Position numbers and translations under genes: made by a program
Shown: positions 1 through 6,825 of the stretch, piece by piece
Position numbering within the stretch: the stretch's first letter is position 1
Layout: each line of letters starts with the position of its first letter
Notes under the pieces: generated by a model
Databases searched by the model: none
Seen by the model: only the letters and a program-made list of their open reading frames with translations
Told to the model about the DNA's origin: nothing
Source of the DNA: an uncultured beta proteobacterium
GTDB lineage: Bacteria; Pseudomonadota; Gammaproteobacteria; Burkholderiales; Rhodocyclaceae
Direction: 5' to 3'
DNA length: 13,689 bases
NCBI GenBank assembly: GCA_903917505.1
Contig: CAIXAY010000206.1
Span: forward strand, 1-13,689

Positions 1-2
1 GC

Positions 3-929
3 TACACCATGGACATGCCCTTCCTGCTCGACGGCATCGGCATGGTCAGCGTCGCCCTGGGCTGCTTCGGCATCGCCGAGGTCCTGAGAAACCTCGACAG
101 CGGCAGTCAGCTCACGCCGTTCAACGGCAAGATCAAACTCATGCCGACCTGGCCCGAGTTCAAGCGCATCATTCCCAGCGCCTTGCGCGGCAGTGCGATT
201 GGCTCCTTCCTGGGGATCCTGCCCGGCGGCGGTCCGACGATCTCCCAGTTCGTCGCCTATGCCGTCGATAAGCGTTTTAGCAAATACAAGCATGAGATGG
301 GCAAAGGTGCGATCGAGGGCGTGGCCGGGCAAGCCGCCGCCGACGAGGCGGCCGCGCGCACCAGCTTTATTCCCCTGATGAGCATCGGCATTCCGGAAAA
401 CGCGGTCATGGCCCTGATGATGGGGGCCTTCATCATCAAAGGCGTTCAGCCCGGCCCCAACATGATCGGCGATCACCCGGATCTGTTCTGGGGGCTGGTC
501 GCCAGCATGTGGGTGGGCAACTGCTTTTTGCTCGTGCTCAACGTGCCCCTGGTGCGCTACTGGCTGTCGGTGTTCAAGATTTCCTTCAACGTGCTGTTTC
601 CGTCGATTCTCTTTTTCTGCTGTGTCGGGACTTTCAGCATCAACGGCAACATCGAAGACATCTTCATTACCGCCGCCTTCGGCTTGTTCGGCTACATCTT
701 CATGCGCCTGAAACTGGAGCCGGCGCCGCTCATGCTGGGCTTCATCCTGGGCCCGATGCTGGAGGAATATTTCCGGCGCGCCATGCTGATCAGCCGGGGG
801 AGTCTCAGTGTCTTCATCACCCGCCCGATCAGCGCCACCTTGATTTCCCTGATCGCCCTGTTCATCGTCTGGCAGGTGCTGGCCTTTTTCTTGCAGGTGC
901 GCAAAGCGAAGGCCAACCAGCCCGCCTGA
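3..929 (+). CDS. tctA: Tripartite tricarboxylate transporter permease, TctA family (5' end outside window)
   Basis: Large membrane subunit of a TTT (tripartite tricarboxylate transporter) system, which imports carboxylates across the inner membrane using a periplasmic TctC-type binding protein and a small TctB subunit. The visible ~309 residues are the C-terminal part of a family usually about 500 residues long. The reading frame is open to the left window edge, so the first ATG seen at position 9 is internal. Supporting features are the family-typical glycine-rich stretch GILPGGGPTISQF, the segment with EGVAGQAAADEAAARTSFIP followed by GIPENAVMALMMGA, and several hydrophobic membrane segments in the second half. 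The protein ends in a short basic tail. tctB and the rest of tctA should lie to the left. The convergent tctC-like gene next door may supply its binding protein, though that pairing is inferred. The substrate cannot be read from sequence. Confidence 0.93.
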   Translation, partial: YTMDMPFLLDGIGMVSVALGCFGIAEVLRNLDSGSQLTPFNGKIKLMPTWPEFKRIIPSALRGSAIGSFLGILPGGGPTISQFVAYAVDKRFSKYKHEMGKGAIEGVAGQAAADEAAARTSFIPLMSIGIPENAVMALMMGAFIIKGVQPGPNMIGDHPDLFWGLVASMWVGNCFLLVLNVPLVRYWLSVFKISFNVLFPSILFFCCVGTFSINGNIEDIFITAAFGLFGYIFMRLKLEPAPLMLGFILGPMLEEYFRRAMLISRGSLSVFITRPISATLISLIALFIVWQVLAFFLQVRKAKANQPA

Positions 930-1001
930 ACAGGCCGACGTGCCGACCGGCGAGCGCCGGCCGGTCAGCGTCTCATCGGCAGCGGTCTGCGGACCGGCGA
1001 A

Positions 1002-1020
1002 GGCCGACGTAGCGTCGGCC
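1002..1020. terminator. Hairpin between convergent tctA and tctC genes
   Basis: A perfect 8-bp stem (GGCCGACG / CGTCGGCC) with a 3-nt loop lies between two converging genes. No long T tract follows on either strand; only TT follows on the minus side. It may therefore act as a bidirectional terminator or mRNA 3'-end stabiliser. A second inverted repeat, GACCGGC/GCCGGTC (945-951 and 960-966), lies just left of it. Confidence 0.5.
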
Positions 1021-1031
1021 CCTAATGCGAA

Positions 1032-2009
1032 TCAATCGGCGAACACGCCGGCCTTCTTGATGATCGGTCCCCACTTGTCGATTTCGGCCTTGAGATGCGC
1101 GCGCAAGGCCGCGGGCGTCGCGCGCTCCTGCGCGACCGGCTCGGAGCCCAGATCCAAAAAGCGCTGCTTGAGGGTAGCGTCGGTCAATGCCACCTGCAGG
1201 GCCTTGGACAGCTTGTCGATGATCGGCTGTGGCGTGCCCTTGGGCGCGTACATCGCGTGCCAGACCGAAACCGTGAAATTCGGCATCCCGGCTTCGCTCA
1301 TGGTCGGCACGTCGGGCAGCGCGGCGAGCCGCTTGGGCATCGTCACGCCGTAAGCGACGATACTGCCACCCTTGATCTGCGCGGCGTTGTTGGTCGTCTG
1401 GTCGCACATGAAATCGACCTGGCCGCCGAGCAGGTCGTTCATCGCCGGCGCCGTTCCCTTGTAGGGGATGGTCGTGAATTCCGCGTTAAGCGCCGACATC
1501 AGCAGCATGCCGCACAGATGCGAAGCCGAGCCGATGCCGGCATTGGCGAGATTCAGCTTGTCCTTGTTGGCGACCGCGTAGGCCATGAATTCCTTGAGGT
1601 TTTTCGCCGGGAAATCCTTGCGCGCGACGAGTGCCATGGCGCCGTCGTTGATCAGGCCGATCGGTGCGAAATCGCCGATCGCATCGTAGGGGAGCTTGCG
1701 GTAGAGCGCCGGCGCCGTCGCGTGCCCGATATGATGTATGAATAGCGTGTAGCCGTCGGGCTTGGCCTGGGTCAGGCGCGTCGCGCCGATGGTCCCGCCG
1801 GCGCCGGCGATGTTCTCGACGATCAGTTGCTGCTTGAGCGTGGTGCTCATGGCCTGCGCCGTCAGTCGGGCAATGGTGTCCGACGGGCCGCCCGCGGCGA
1901 AGGGAACGATGATCGTGATGACTCTTGTCGGGTAATCCTGAGCCAGGGCCAGCGACGCCCCGCCCAGAATGAGAGAACACAGCAGCGACCGCAAAATTCT
2001 TTGAATCAT
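1032..2009 (-). CDS. tctC: Tripartite tricarboxylate transporter substrate-binding protein (Bug/TctC family)
   Basis: Periplasmic binding protein of the Bug family, which captures small carboxylates for TTT permeases. The protein is 325 residues, normal for the family. It starts with a clear Sec signal peptide (basic MIQR, hydrophobic core, then SLALA before QDYP, cleavage around residue 23). The family hallmark YPTRVITIIVPFAAGGPSD follows directly, with the GGxxD loop that binds the carboxylate. Later family segments include GTIGATRLTQAKPDGYTLF and PYKGTAPAMNDLLGGQVDFM. The start at 2009 is supported by a strong Shine-Dalgarno (GGAGGGGG) about 5 nt upstream. It converges on the tctA-like gene instead of preceding tctB-tctA in one operon, so it may serve that permease or be one of the many orphan Bug proteins of betaproteobacteria. 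The ligand is unknown. Confidence 0.93.
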   Translation of the reverse strand: MIQRILRSLLCSLILGGASLALAQDYPTRVITIIVPFAAGGPSDTIARLTAQAMSTTLKQQLIVENIAGAGGTIGATRLTQAKPDGYTLFIHHIGHATAPALYRKLPYDAIGDFAPIGLINDGAMALVARKDFPAKNLKEFMAYAVANKDKLNLANAGIGSASHLCGMLLMSALNAEFTTIPYKGTAPAMNDLLGGQVDFMCDQTTNNAAQIKGGSIVAYGVTMPKRLAALPDVPTMSEAGMPNFTVSVWHAMYAPKGTPQPIIDKLSKALQVALTDATLKQRFLDLGSEPVAQERATPAALRAHLKAEIDKWGPIIKKAGVFAD

Positions 2010-2034
2010 GACACCCCCTCCGAGAATTGATCAA

Positions 2035-2052
2035 GCAAGAATATTCACTTGC
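2035..2052. promoter_or_regulatory. Possible operator upstream of the tctC-like gene
   Basis: An inverted repeat GCAAG-N8-CTTGC encloses the AT-rich palindrome GAATATTC. It lies 26-43 bp upstream of the tctC-like start codon, where a promoter or operator would be expected. No flanking regulator gene is visible, and no convincing sigma70 -35/-10 pair could be assigned. The rest of the 273-bp gap (2010-2282) shows a short direct repeat CCAGGGTG (2249 and 2265) and an imperfect inverted repeat (2051-2083), but no gene. Confidence 0.25.
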
Positions 2053-2282
2053 CGGGCGCCGACCATCGACCGGTGCGCCTGGCCACCGCGCCATTCTCGC
2101 CTCTTCGCGGGCAAGTCAAGCAGGACGCGAACCGGACCAGTCTACTCCTCTAGCAGGCTGCGCAACATCCACGCCGTCTTTTATGTATCTCGAGGCGCTT
2201 GGTGAGCGGAGCCCCCAAGGCGGCCGACCAGATGAAACTGAACAGCCGCCAGGGTGGGACACGCCCAGGGTGAGTCCTTCAG

Positions 2283-2951
2283 TTACTTGTTGGCCAGTTG
2301 ATCGCCGTGTTTTTGCTTTAGCGTTGCCAGCAAGTGCATGACTTCCAGGCGGCGTCCGATATCGGCGTCTTCACGGCCGGGGCGCGCGGGCGCAGCCAGC
2401 GCGCGCTGCAAGTGCTCGGCCGCGTTGACGTAGTCGCCCTGATCGGCGAGCAGATCGGCGTAGAAGAAATTGGGATCGATGCCGTTCGGATTGATGGCCA
2501 GCGCCTTTTCAAAATAGTCGCGCGCTTTCTTCTTGTCACCGAATCCGATCGGCCAGCCCGGAACCTTGGCGTAGAGACTGCCCAGTGAGTTGTAGATCGA
2601 ACCGTCCAGCGCGGTCGGATTGATCTTTTCAGCGGCCAGCAGATGCTCGCGCGCTTCCTTGACCTTGCCCAGCGCGCCAAGCCCGCCTTCGGCCCTGGCC
2701 GCGCTGGCCAGGACGATGGCCTGCCAGATCAGCGGTTCGGCGCGGTCGGGATAGGACTGCGACAGCTGCTGCGCATCGGCAATCAGGGTGCGAAATGCCG
2801 CTTCCTTTTCGCTGTCCGGCGTCTGGTAGGAGATCTTCGCCCAGCGGTGGCCGAGGTCGGCGATCGATTCTTCGAGAGCCGGCTGGGCGGCGTAGCCGGC
2901 GACATTCAGCGCAACAAGCAGAAACAGGGCAACGATGGATTTTCTTAACAT
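2283..2951 (-). CDS. Exported tetratricopeptide-repeat protein, last gene of the operon
   Basis: Protein of 222 residues with an N-terminal signal peptide (MLRKS, then a hydrophobic core ending near GYAA-QPAL, residues 1-22), so the mature protein is probably periplasmic. The rest is predicted helical with TPR-like repeats: an A/L-rich helix pair around residues 50-90, a clear unit near KKKARDYFEKALAINPNG (about residues 145-162), and another near YVNAAEHLQRALAAP. TPR proteins act as protein-protein adaptors; no catalytic motif is visible. The start is supported by GGAG 8 nt upstream. It begins 15 bp after the SDR stop codon and is the promoter-distal gene of the five-gene minus-strand operon. 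Its role in an otherwise enzymatic operon is unknown; assembling or handing over a product in the periplasm is only a possibility. Confidence 0.85.
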   Translation of the reverse strand: MLRKSIVALFLLVALNVAGYAAQPALEESIADLGHRWAKISYQTPDSEKEAAFRTLIADAQQLSQSYPDRAEPLIWQAIVLASAARAEGGLGALGKVKEAREHLLAAEKINPTALDGSIYNSLGSLYAKVPGWPIGFGDKKKARDYFEKALAINPNGIDPNFFYADLLADQGDYVNAAEHLQRALAAPARPGREDADIGRRLEVMHLLATLKQKHGDQLANK

Positions 2952-2966
2952 GGTCTACTCCGGAAA

Positions 2967-3773
2967 TTAGCGGGAATTTTCGCTGGCAAAGGGACGCATC
3001 AGGTCGAGCTGTTTCATCAGCGACTGATCGACCAGGCGCGGCAGTATCGAATTGATGCGCACGAACAGTTTCTCCGGCCAGCCGAGGTAGCGGTCGTGGC
3101 CATCCTGCTCGATGCTGGCGATGACGCTGGCGGCGACGCTTTCCGGCTCGTCCTGATTCATCTTCAGGGCATTCGCCATGCGCGTGACGACGCTGCGATT
3201 GAAGGCGGTTCGCGTGAAGCGCGGCGCCACGTAGGTGACACCGACGCCGCTGCCTTTCAACTCGCGCCGCAAGGCTTCGGAAAAGCCGCGCAAGGCAAAC
3301 TTGCTGGCCGAGTAGGAGGCGAAGCACGGAAAGCCGATCGAGCCGAAGATCGAACCGACGTTCACGATCTGCCCCTTGCCCCTGGCCAGCATGTGCGGCA
3401 GAACGGCATTGGCCAGGGCGATTGGCGCGATGGTGTTGACGTTGAACAAGGCAGCCGTATCGGCCGCGCTTTCCTCGGCGAAAAAGCCGAAGTTCTGGAC
3501 GCCGGCGCAATTGATCAGGATGTCGATCGATCCGGCCTGCGCGATGGCCCGATCGACGAGCGTAGCCGGCCCGCCGGGCACGGCGAGGTCGCCGACCAGC
3601 GGCAGCACCTTGCCGCCCATTTGCCGCAGCTCGTCGACAACAGCGTCGAGCTTTTCGCTGTCGCGGTTGACCAGGATCAGGGACGCGCCGCGCCGGGCGA
3701 GCTGGCGCGCGATGGCGCCACCGATGCCGCCGCTGGCGCCGGTGACCAGGACCGAACTTCCGGAAAGTTTCAT
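2967..3773 (-). CDS. Short-chain dehydrogenase/reductase (classical SDR)
   Basis: NAD(P)-dependent oxidoreductase of the classical SDR family, 268 residues. The nucleotide-binding motif TGASGGIG is at residues 11-18, the NAG-type motif reads NCAG (88-91), and the catalytic tetrad is Asn113, Ser141, Tyr154 and Lys158 (YSASK). Arg37 after beta-strand 2 (VNRDSEKL) suggests NADP(H) preference. The C-terminal ~70 residues form the substrate lid plus an amphipathic tail. The start at 3773 is chosen because its ATG overlaps the stop of the upstream HDO gene (ATGA) and has GAGGAG 5 nt upstream. An in-frame ATG at 3839 would overlap that gene by 70 bp and adds residues unlike an SDR N-terminus. It probably reduces or oxidises an intermediate of the operon's pathway, and translation is likely coupled to the HDO. 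Substrate unknown. Confidence 0.92.
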   Translation of the reverse strand: MKLSGSSVLVTGASGGIGGAIARQLARRGASLILVNRDSEKLDAVVDELRQMGGKVLPLVGDLAVPGGPATLVDRAIAQAGSIDILINCAGVQNFGFFAEESAADTAALFNVNTIAPIALANAVLPHMLARGKGQIVNVGSIFGSIGFPCFASYSASKFALRGFSEALRRELKGSGVGVTYVAPRFTRTAFNRSVVTRMANALKMNQDEPESVAASVIASIEQDGHDRYLGWPEKLFVRINSILPRLVDQSLMKQLDLMRPFASENSR

Positions 3774-4429
3774 GCGTGCTCCTCGAGGTTGATGCCGCGC
3801 AGGACGTTGCCGTAGAGGCGGAAGAAAGTTTTCGCGCATTGCACGACCGCATCGCGGTCATCCTGTTGATCGAACTGGTTAACGAGTTTCTCGAAATCAC
3901 CGAGATGGGTGATATCGAGCGCACCGTGGCTGGCGAGGTAGCTGAACGCCGATGACGGCAGCTTGAGGGCCTCTTGCAGGACGCCCGCGACGTTCGTCGC
4001 GAGGCTGACGCTCGTTCCCTCGAGCACATAGACCATGCCGAAGAAACCGACCGGATTGCGCCGCATGACTTGGTCATAAGCGTAGGCGACCATCAGATCG
4101 GTATCGAAGTCGGGCTGGCTGCGCCTGACGGCGTCGGCGTCGCCGCCTGCCGCTTTGATGTCGTTGAGAATCCATTCATGGTGGCCGATTTCTTCCTCGA
4201 TGTAATGGGCGACGGCGCTGCGCAGCCATTCCTGATGGTCGGGCAGGCGCGCGCCGCAGGCCATCAGCAGCGGCACCGTATGCTTGACGTGGTGGAAAGC
4301 GCGGGCGAGAAAATTCAGGTAGTGACTGCGCGTGACCCGTCCCGACAGCGCCGCCGTGATCAGCGGGCTGGCCAGCAGGCCGGCCCTGTCGGCGGCGGTT
4401 GCCTGTTGCAGATGCTGGTAAAAATTCAT
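3770..4429 (-). CDS. Heme-oxygenase-like diiron oxidase/oxygenase (HDO; iron-containing redox enzyme family)
   Basis: All-helical 219-residue protein of the TenA/heme-oxygenase-like fold. The dimetal ligand pattern of the HDO group is present: Glu79/Glu80 with His83 in YIEEEIGHHEW, Glu137 in VLEGTS, and the H-x3-D-x2-H set His168, Asp172, His175 in SHGALDITHLGDF. Known members of this fold include UndA (fatty acid to 1-alkene), CADD (pABA synthesis) and SznF (N-oxygenation), all O2-dependent, so an oxidative C-C, C-H or N-oxygenation step is the likely role here. TenA thiaminases lack this metal set, so a thiamine role is unlikely. ATG at 4429 has AGGAA upstream. The gene begins 15 bp after the ligase stop and overlaps the SDR start by 4 bp (ATGA), which argues for coupled expression. 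The actual substrate cannot be inferred. Confidence 0.87.
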   Translation of the reverse strand: MNFYQHLQQATAADRAGLLASPLITAALSGRVTRSHYLNFLARAFHHVKHTVPLLMACGARLPDHQEWLRSAVAHYIEEEIGHHEWILNDIKAAGGDADAVRRSQPDFDTDLMVAYAYDQVMRRNPVGFFGMVYVLEGTSVSLATNVAGVLQEALKLPSSAFSYLASHGALDITHLGDFEKLVNQFDQQDDRDAVVQCAKTFFRLYGNVLRGINLEEHA

Positions 4430-4444
4430 CAGATTCCTGTTCGC

Positions 4445-5929
4445 TTAGGGGTTTTGATACAAGGCGTCGATGCGTGCGGCGTATTTGCCGAAAATTTCCG
4501 GTCGCCGCAGCCTGCCGTTGGCGGTCGACATCCCGTTGATCGGCGTGAAGGGCTCGGCAGCCGTGATCCAGGCGCGCACCTGGGCATAGTCGGGCAAGCG
4601 GCGATTGGCCCTGTCCAGCGCGGCCTCGATGGCGGCGGGCGTCGTCGAAGCCTGCGGCACGATCACCGCGCTATTGAACGGCCGCGCTTCGCCGAAGATC
4701 GCGGCCTGGGCGATGCCGGCCTGCGAGGTCAACTCGCTTTCGACCCACTCCGGCGCGACATTGCGGCCGAAGGAGGTGATGAAGATGTTCTTCTTGCGGC
4801 CGGTGAGGAAGAGGTAGCCGTCGCGATCGAGGTAACCGAGGTCGCCGGTGGCGATGACGTCCTCGCCGTCCGGCATCGCGCGATCGCCCAGATAGCCGTG
4901 CCAGCGCACGCGCCGAATCAGGATTTCGCCATCGTCGGCAAAGCTGATGCGGACATGCGGCAGGGGCCGGCCAACGCTGCCGGCGCGATTTTGCCCCGGG
5001 CGATTGACGGCGACCACGGACGCACATTCCGACAGGCCGTAGCCTTCATAGGCGGGCAGGCCGAGCGCTCCGGCCTGTTCCAGCAGGGACTTGCCGAGCG
5101 GCGCACCGCCGACCGCCAGGTAACGCAAATCGGCCGGCATCGGCACGCCGGCGCGGCCGCAACTCACCATCGCCTGCAGCATCTGGGGAACCATGATGGC
5201 TGTGCTGGCCCGCCAGTCGCGCAGCGCGGCGATCATGCGCCCGGCGTCGAGCCCGGAACTGCCGGCAAGGCCGACCGCGGCCAGCCGCGGCAGACAAACC
5301 GTCGCGCCGGCCAGCAAGGGCGTGTAAATGCCGGCGACATTTTCGAGCAAGGTGGCCAGAGGCAACAGGCAAAGATGCCTGTCGTCACGGCTGGCCGCGC
5401 TGGCCACTCCGAGCGATGCGGCGACGGTTTCCAGCGTTTCGCGTCCCAGGCAGACCCCTTTGGGTTCGCCGGTCGTGCCCGAGGTAAAGGTCACCTTCAG
5501 CGTGTCTGCCGGCAGCGCTATGCCTTTGGCATCCGGCAGGCGAAAGCGATGCAACTGGCCGTAAAACGCCCGGGCCGACAAGTCCGCCTGCGGCCATGCA
5601 GCCCGGAGACGCTCGGGCTGATCGGTCAGGACCAGATCGACGCCGGCGCTGCCGAGCACGTGGGCAATTTGCGCGGAGGAAAAGAACAGCGGCAGGGGAA
5701 TGCTTGGAATCGCGGCCAAATGCGCGGCCAGATCGGCCAGCGCCCAGGCGACTCCATTGTCGGCGAGAATGGCGATGACGCGCGGCCGGTCTTCTTGCAG
5801 GCGCTCGGCCAGGCGCTCGATCTCGCCCCGCAGATCACCGTAGCTCAGGCTGACGGTTTCGTCCTGCAGCGCCACCTTGCGCGGATTGCCGGCGGCATGG
5901 CGTCGCACGGCCGCGATGATCCCGCTCAT
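4445..5929 (-). CDS. AMP-binding acyl ligase (ANL superfamily) with Arg in place of the A10 lysine
   Basis: Acyl-CoA synthetase-like enzyme of 494 residues, which would activate a carboxylic acid as acyl-AMP and pass it to CoA or another acceptor. ANL motifs occur in order: the phosphate-binding loop TFTSGTTGEPKG (147-158), the VPQ segment (248-250), GGAPLG (274-279), A5 EGYGLSE (295-301), A7 TGDLG (361-365), and the A8 hinge GRKKNIFITSFGRNVAPEW (377-395). At the C-terminus, where ANL enzymes have the catalytic lysine (T-x-x-G-K-x-x-R), the sequence reads TANGRLRR, with Arg473 (codon AGG, 4511-4513) in that place. That lysine normally drives adenylation, so the enzyme may be altered or use another residue. 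The start overlaps the stop of the preceding hemolysin-family gene (ATGA). The combination suggests it supplies the acyl group to that GNAT-like protein or to the HDO. Confidence 0.92.
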   Translation of the reverse strand: MSGIIAAVRRHAAGNPRKVALQDETVSLSYGDLRGEIERLAERLQEDRPRVIAILADNGVAWALADLAAHLAAIPSIPLPLFFSSAQIAHVLGSAGVDLVLTDQPERLRAAWPQADLSARAFYGQLHRFRLPDAKGIALPADTLKVTFTSGTTGEPKGVCLGRETLETVAASLGVASAASRDDRHLCLLPLATLLENVAGIYTPLLAGATVCLPRLAAVGLAGSSGLDAGRMIAALRDWRASTAIMVPQMLQAMVSCGRAGVPMPADLRYLAVGGAPLGKSLLEQAGALGLPAYEGYGLSECASVVAVNRPGQNRAGSVGRPLPHVRISFADDGEILIRRVRWHGYLGDRAMPDGEDVIATGDLGYLDRDGYLFLTGRKKNIFITSFGRNVAPEWVESELTSQAGIAQAAIFGEARPFNSAVIVPQASTTPAAIEAALDRANRRLPDYAQVRAWITAAEPFTPINGMSTANGRLRRPEIFGKYAARIDALYQNP

Positions 5930-6648
5930 CGGTACGGCCCCGATTCAAGTCGCATTGCCGCTTCCCGGCCGCGCAGCGCCCGGTAGCCCTCGCGAACGGA
6001 GCCGGCGAGAACCCGCGGCGCATGCTCGTAATAGCTTCCCCAGGCCGCCCGCTCTTCCGGTGGCAGGCGATCGATCGTTGCCGCCTGGATGTCGACCGGC
6101 GCGAGTCCGAGGCGGGAAAACGCGTTGCGCAAGGCGGTGGTGCCGGTAAACACAACCCACTCGAAACCTTCGCGATGGAGGCGTTCATTAAGCAAGCCGA
6201 TCATGACGCGCACGGCACCGGGAAAGGCTCCCGAAAAATGACCGACTTCGACGATGGCCCGACGCTCTACCCGGGTTCCGACGTGACCGGCAATGATTCT
6301 GTCGATCGGCGCGTCGAGATACTGTTCGAGAAACAGCTTGCGGTTGCCCGAGCGCAAGCCGAAAGCGCCGCAGATCTCGCCCTCTCGGTTGCTCAAGCTG
6401 AACAGGCGCGGCATGAAGGCTTCGACACGCGAGCCGAAACTCTCGGCGAAATGCTGGCCGATGAATGCTTCGACGGCGGCACGCTTGCCGCCGACATGTT
6501 CGATGAGTTCAAAATCCGTGTTCTCGGTCGGCAGCACGGTCGCGGCGACTTCCCTGAACGATGTCTTGCGGTCGATGCCGGCGAGCAAGGCGCGCAGCGT
6601 GGCGCGGACTTCAAGCGGGGGAAGCAGAGCGGCGGATACGGTAGGCAT
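5926..6648 (-). CDS. Thermostable hemolysin family protein (GNAT-like), first gene of the operon
   Basis: 240-residue protein of the 'thermostable hemolysin' (delta-VPH-like) family. The family is named from a Vibrio hemolysin, but its fold is thought to be GNAT-like, related to acyltransferases. Conserved blocks are visible: GAFGLRSGNRKLFLEQYLD (94-112), RAIVEVGHFSG (130-140), WVVFTGTTALRNAFSRLGL (164-182) and AAWGSYYEHAPRVLAG (201-216). There is no signal peptide and no transmembrane segment, so a secreted cytolysin is unlikely. An acyltransferase step using the acyl group activated by the next gene is the better guess. The start at 6648 has AAAGGAA about 4 nt upstream. The alternative ATG at 6696 lies at the predicted sigma54 transcription start and would not be usefully transcribed. 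First gene after the sigma54 promoter; overlaps the ligase start by 4 bp. Confidence 0.87.
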   Translation of the reverse strand: MPTVSAALLPPLEVRATLRALLAGIDRKTSFREVAATVLPTENTDFELIEHVGGKRAAVEAFIGQHFAESFGSRVEAFMPRLFSLSNREGEICGAFGLRSGNRKLFLEQYLDAPIDRIIAGHVGTRVERRAIVEVGHFSGAFPGAVRVMIGLLNERLHREGFEWVVFTGTTALRNAFSRLGLAPVDIQAATIDRLPPEERAAWGSYYEHAPRVLAGSVREGYRALRGREAAMRLESGPYR

Positions 6649-6702
6649 TGTGTTCCTTTGCGGTTGTTGTGGCCCAAGCCACAGGACAGACTGCAAGGGA
6701 AT

Positions 6703-6718
6703 CGCAATATCAATGCCA
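6703..6718 (-). promoter_or_regulatory. Sigma54 (-24/-12) promoter of the five-gene operon
   Basis: On the minus strand the sequence reads TGGCATTGATATTGCG. It matches the sigma54 consensus TGGCAC-N5-TTGCW with the GG and GC dinucleotides at the required spacing. The predicted transcription start is near 6692, giving a leader of about 44 nt before the ATG at 6648. An IHF match and an inverted repeat lie upstream at typical activator distances. An NtrC-type activator with an intact GAFTGA motif is encoded 3.6 kb away. Confidence 0.82.
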
Positions 6719-6746
6719 GCTTTTAAGCACCGCCGAATTTGATTTA

Positions 6747-6759
6747 CAACGCGTTGATT
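6747..6759 (-). promoter_or_regulatory. Putative IHF-binding site between activator site and promoter
   Basis: The minus strand reads AATCAACGCGTTG, a full match to the IHF consensus WATCAANNNNTTR. It sits about 30 bp upstream of the -24 element and downstream of the candidate activator site, where DNA bending is usual at sigma54 promoters. Part of it (6747-6756) is also the palindrome CAACGCGTTG. Confidence 0.6.
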
Positions 6760-6825
6760 TCGTTATCAAAGGATCGAACGATTGGCGTCCGTGTAAGCCC
6801 TGCGGCGGGACACACGCGGGCGCCC

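Noticed and set aside
2249..2272. Direct repeat CCAGGGTG x2 downstream of the TPR gene
   Set aside because: Two 8-bp copies only, no further units and no stable hairpin with a T tract. Not enough for a repeat family, a terminator or CRISPR.
2629..4077. Minus-strand open frame of 482 codons across the TPR, SDR and HDO genes
   Set aside because: It is a shifted frame on the same strand as three well-supported genes. The translation is Arg/Ser-rich and low in complexity.
3770..4429. HDO gene named as undA or tenA
   Set aside because: The metal ligands fit the HDO group in general, but nothing specific ties it to alkene formation, and TenA lacks this ligand set. No gene symbol is justified.
3974..5986. 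Very long open frame on the + strand (about 670 codons) opposite the HDO and ligase genes
   Set aside because: It lies antisense to two clearly conserved enzymes with full motif sets. Its translation is Arg/Gly/Asp-rich with no recognisable domain, a common artefact of high GC.
5926..6648. Hemolysin-family gene as a LuxI-type autoinducer synthase or a secreted toxin
   Set aside because: No LuxI signature was recognised and no luxR-type gene is nearby. There is no signal peptide or membrane segment to support a secreted cytolysin.
6691..6696. Extra CTGCAA half-site near the predicted transcription start of the operon
   Set aside because: No partner half-site occurs at the 16-nt spacing, and a 6-bp match is expected by chance.
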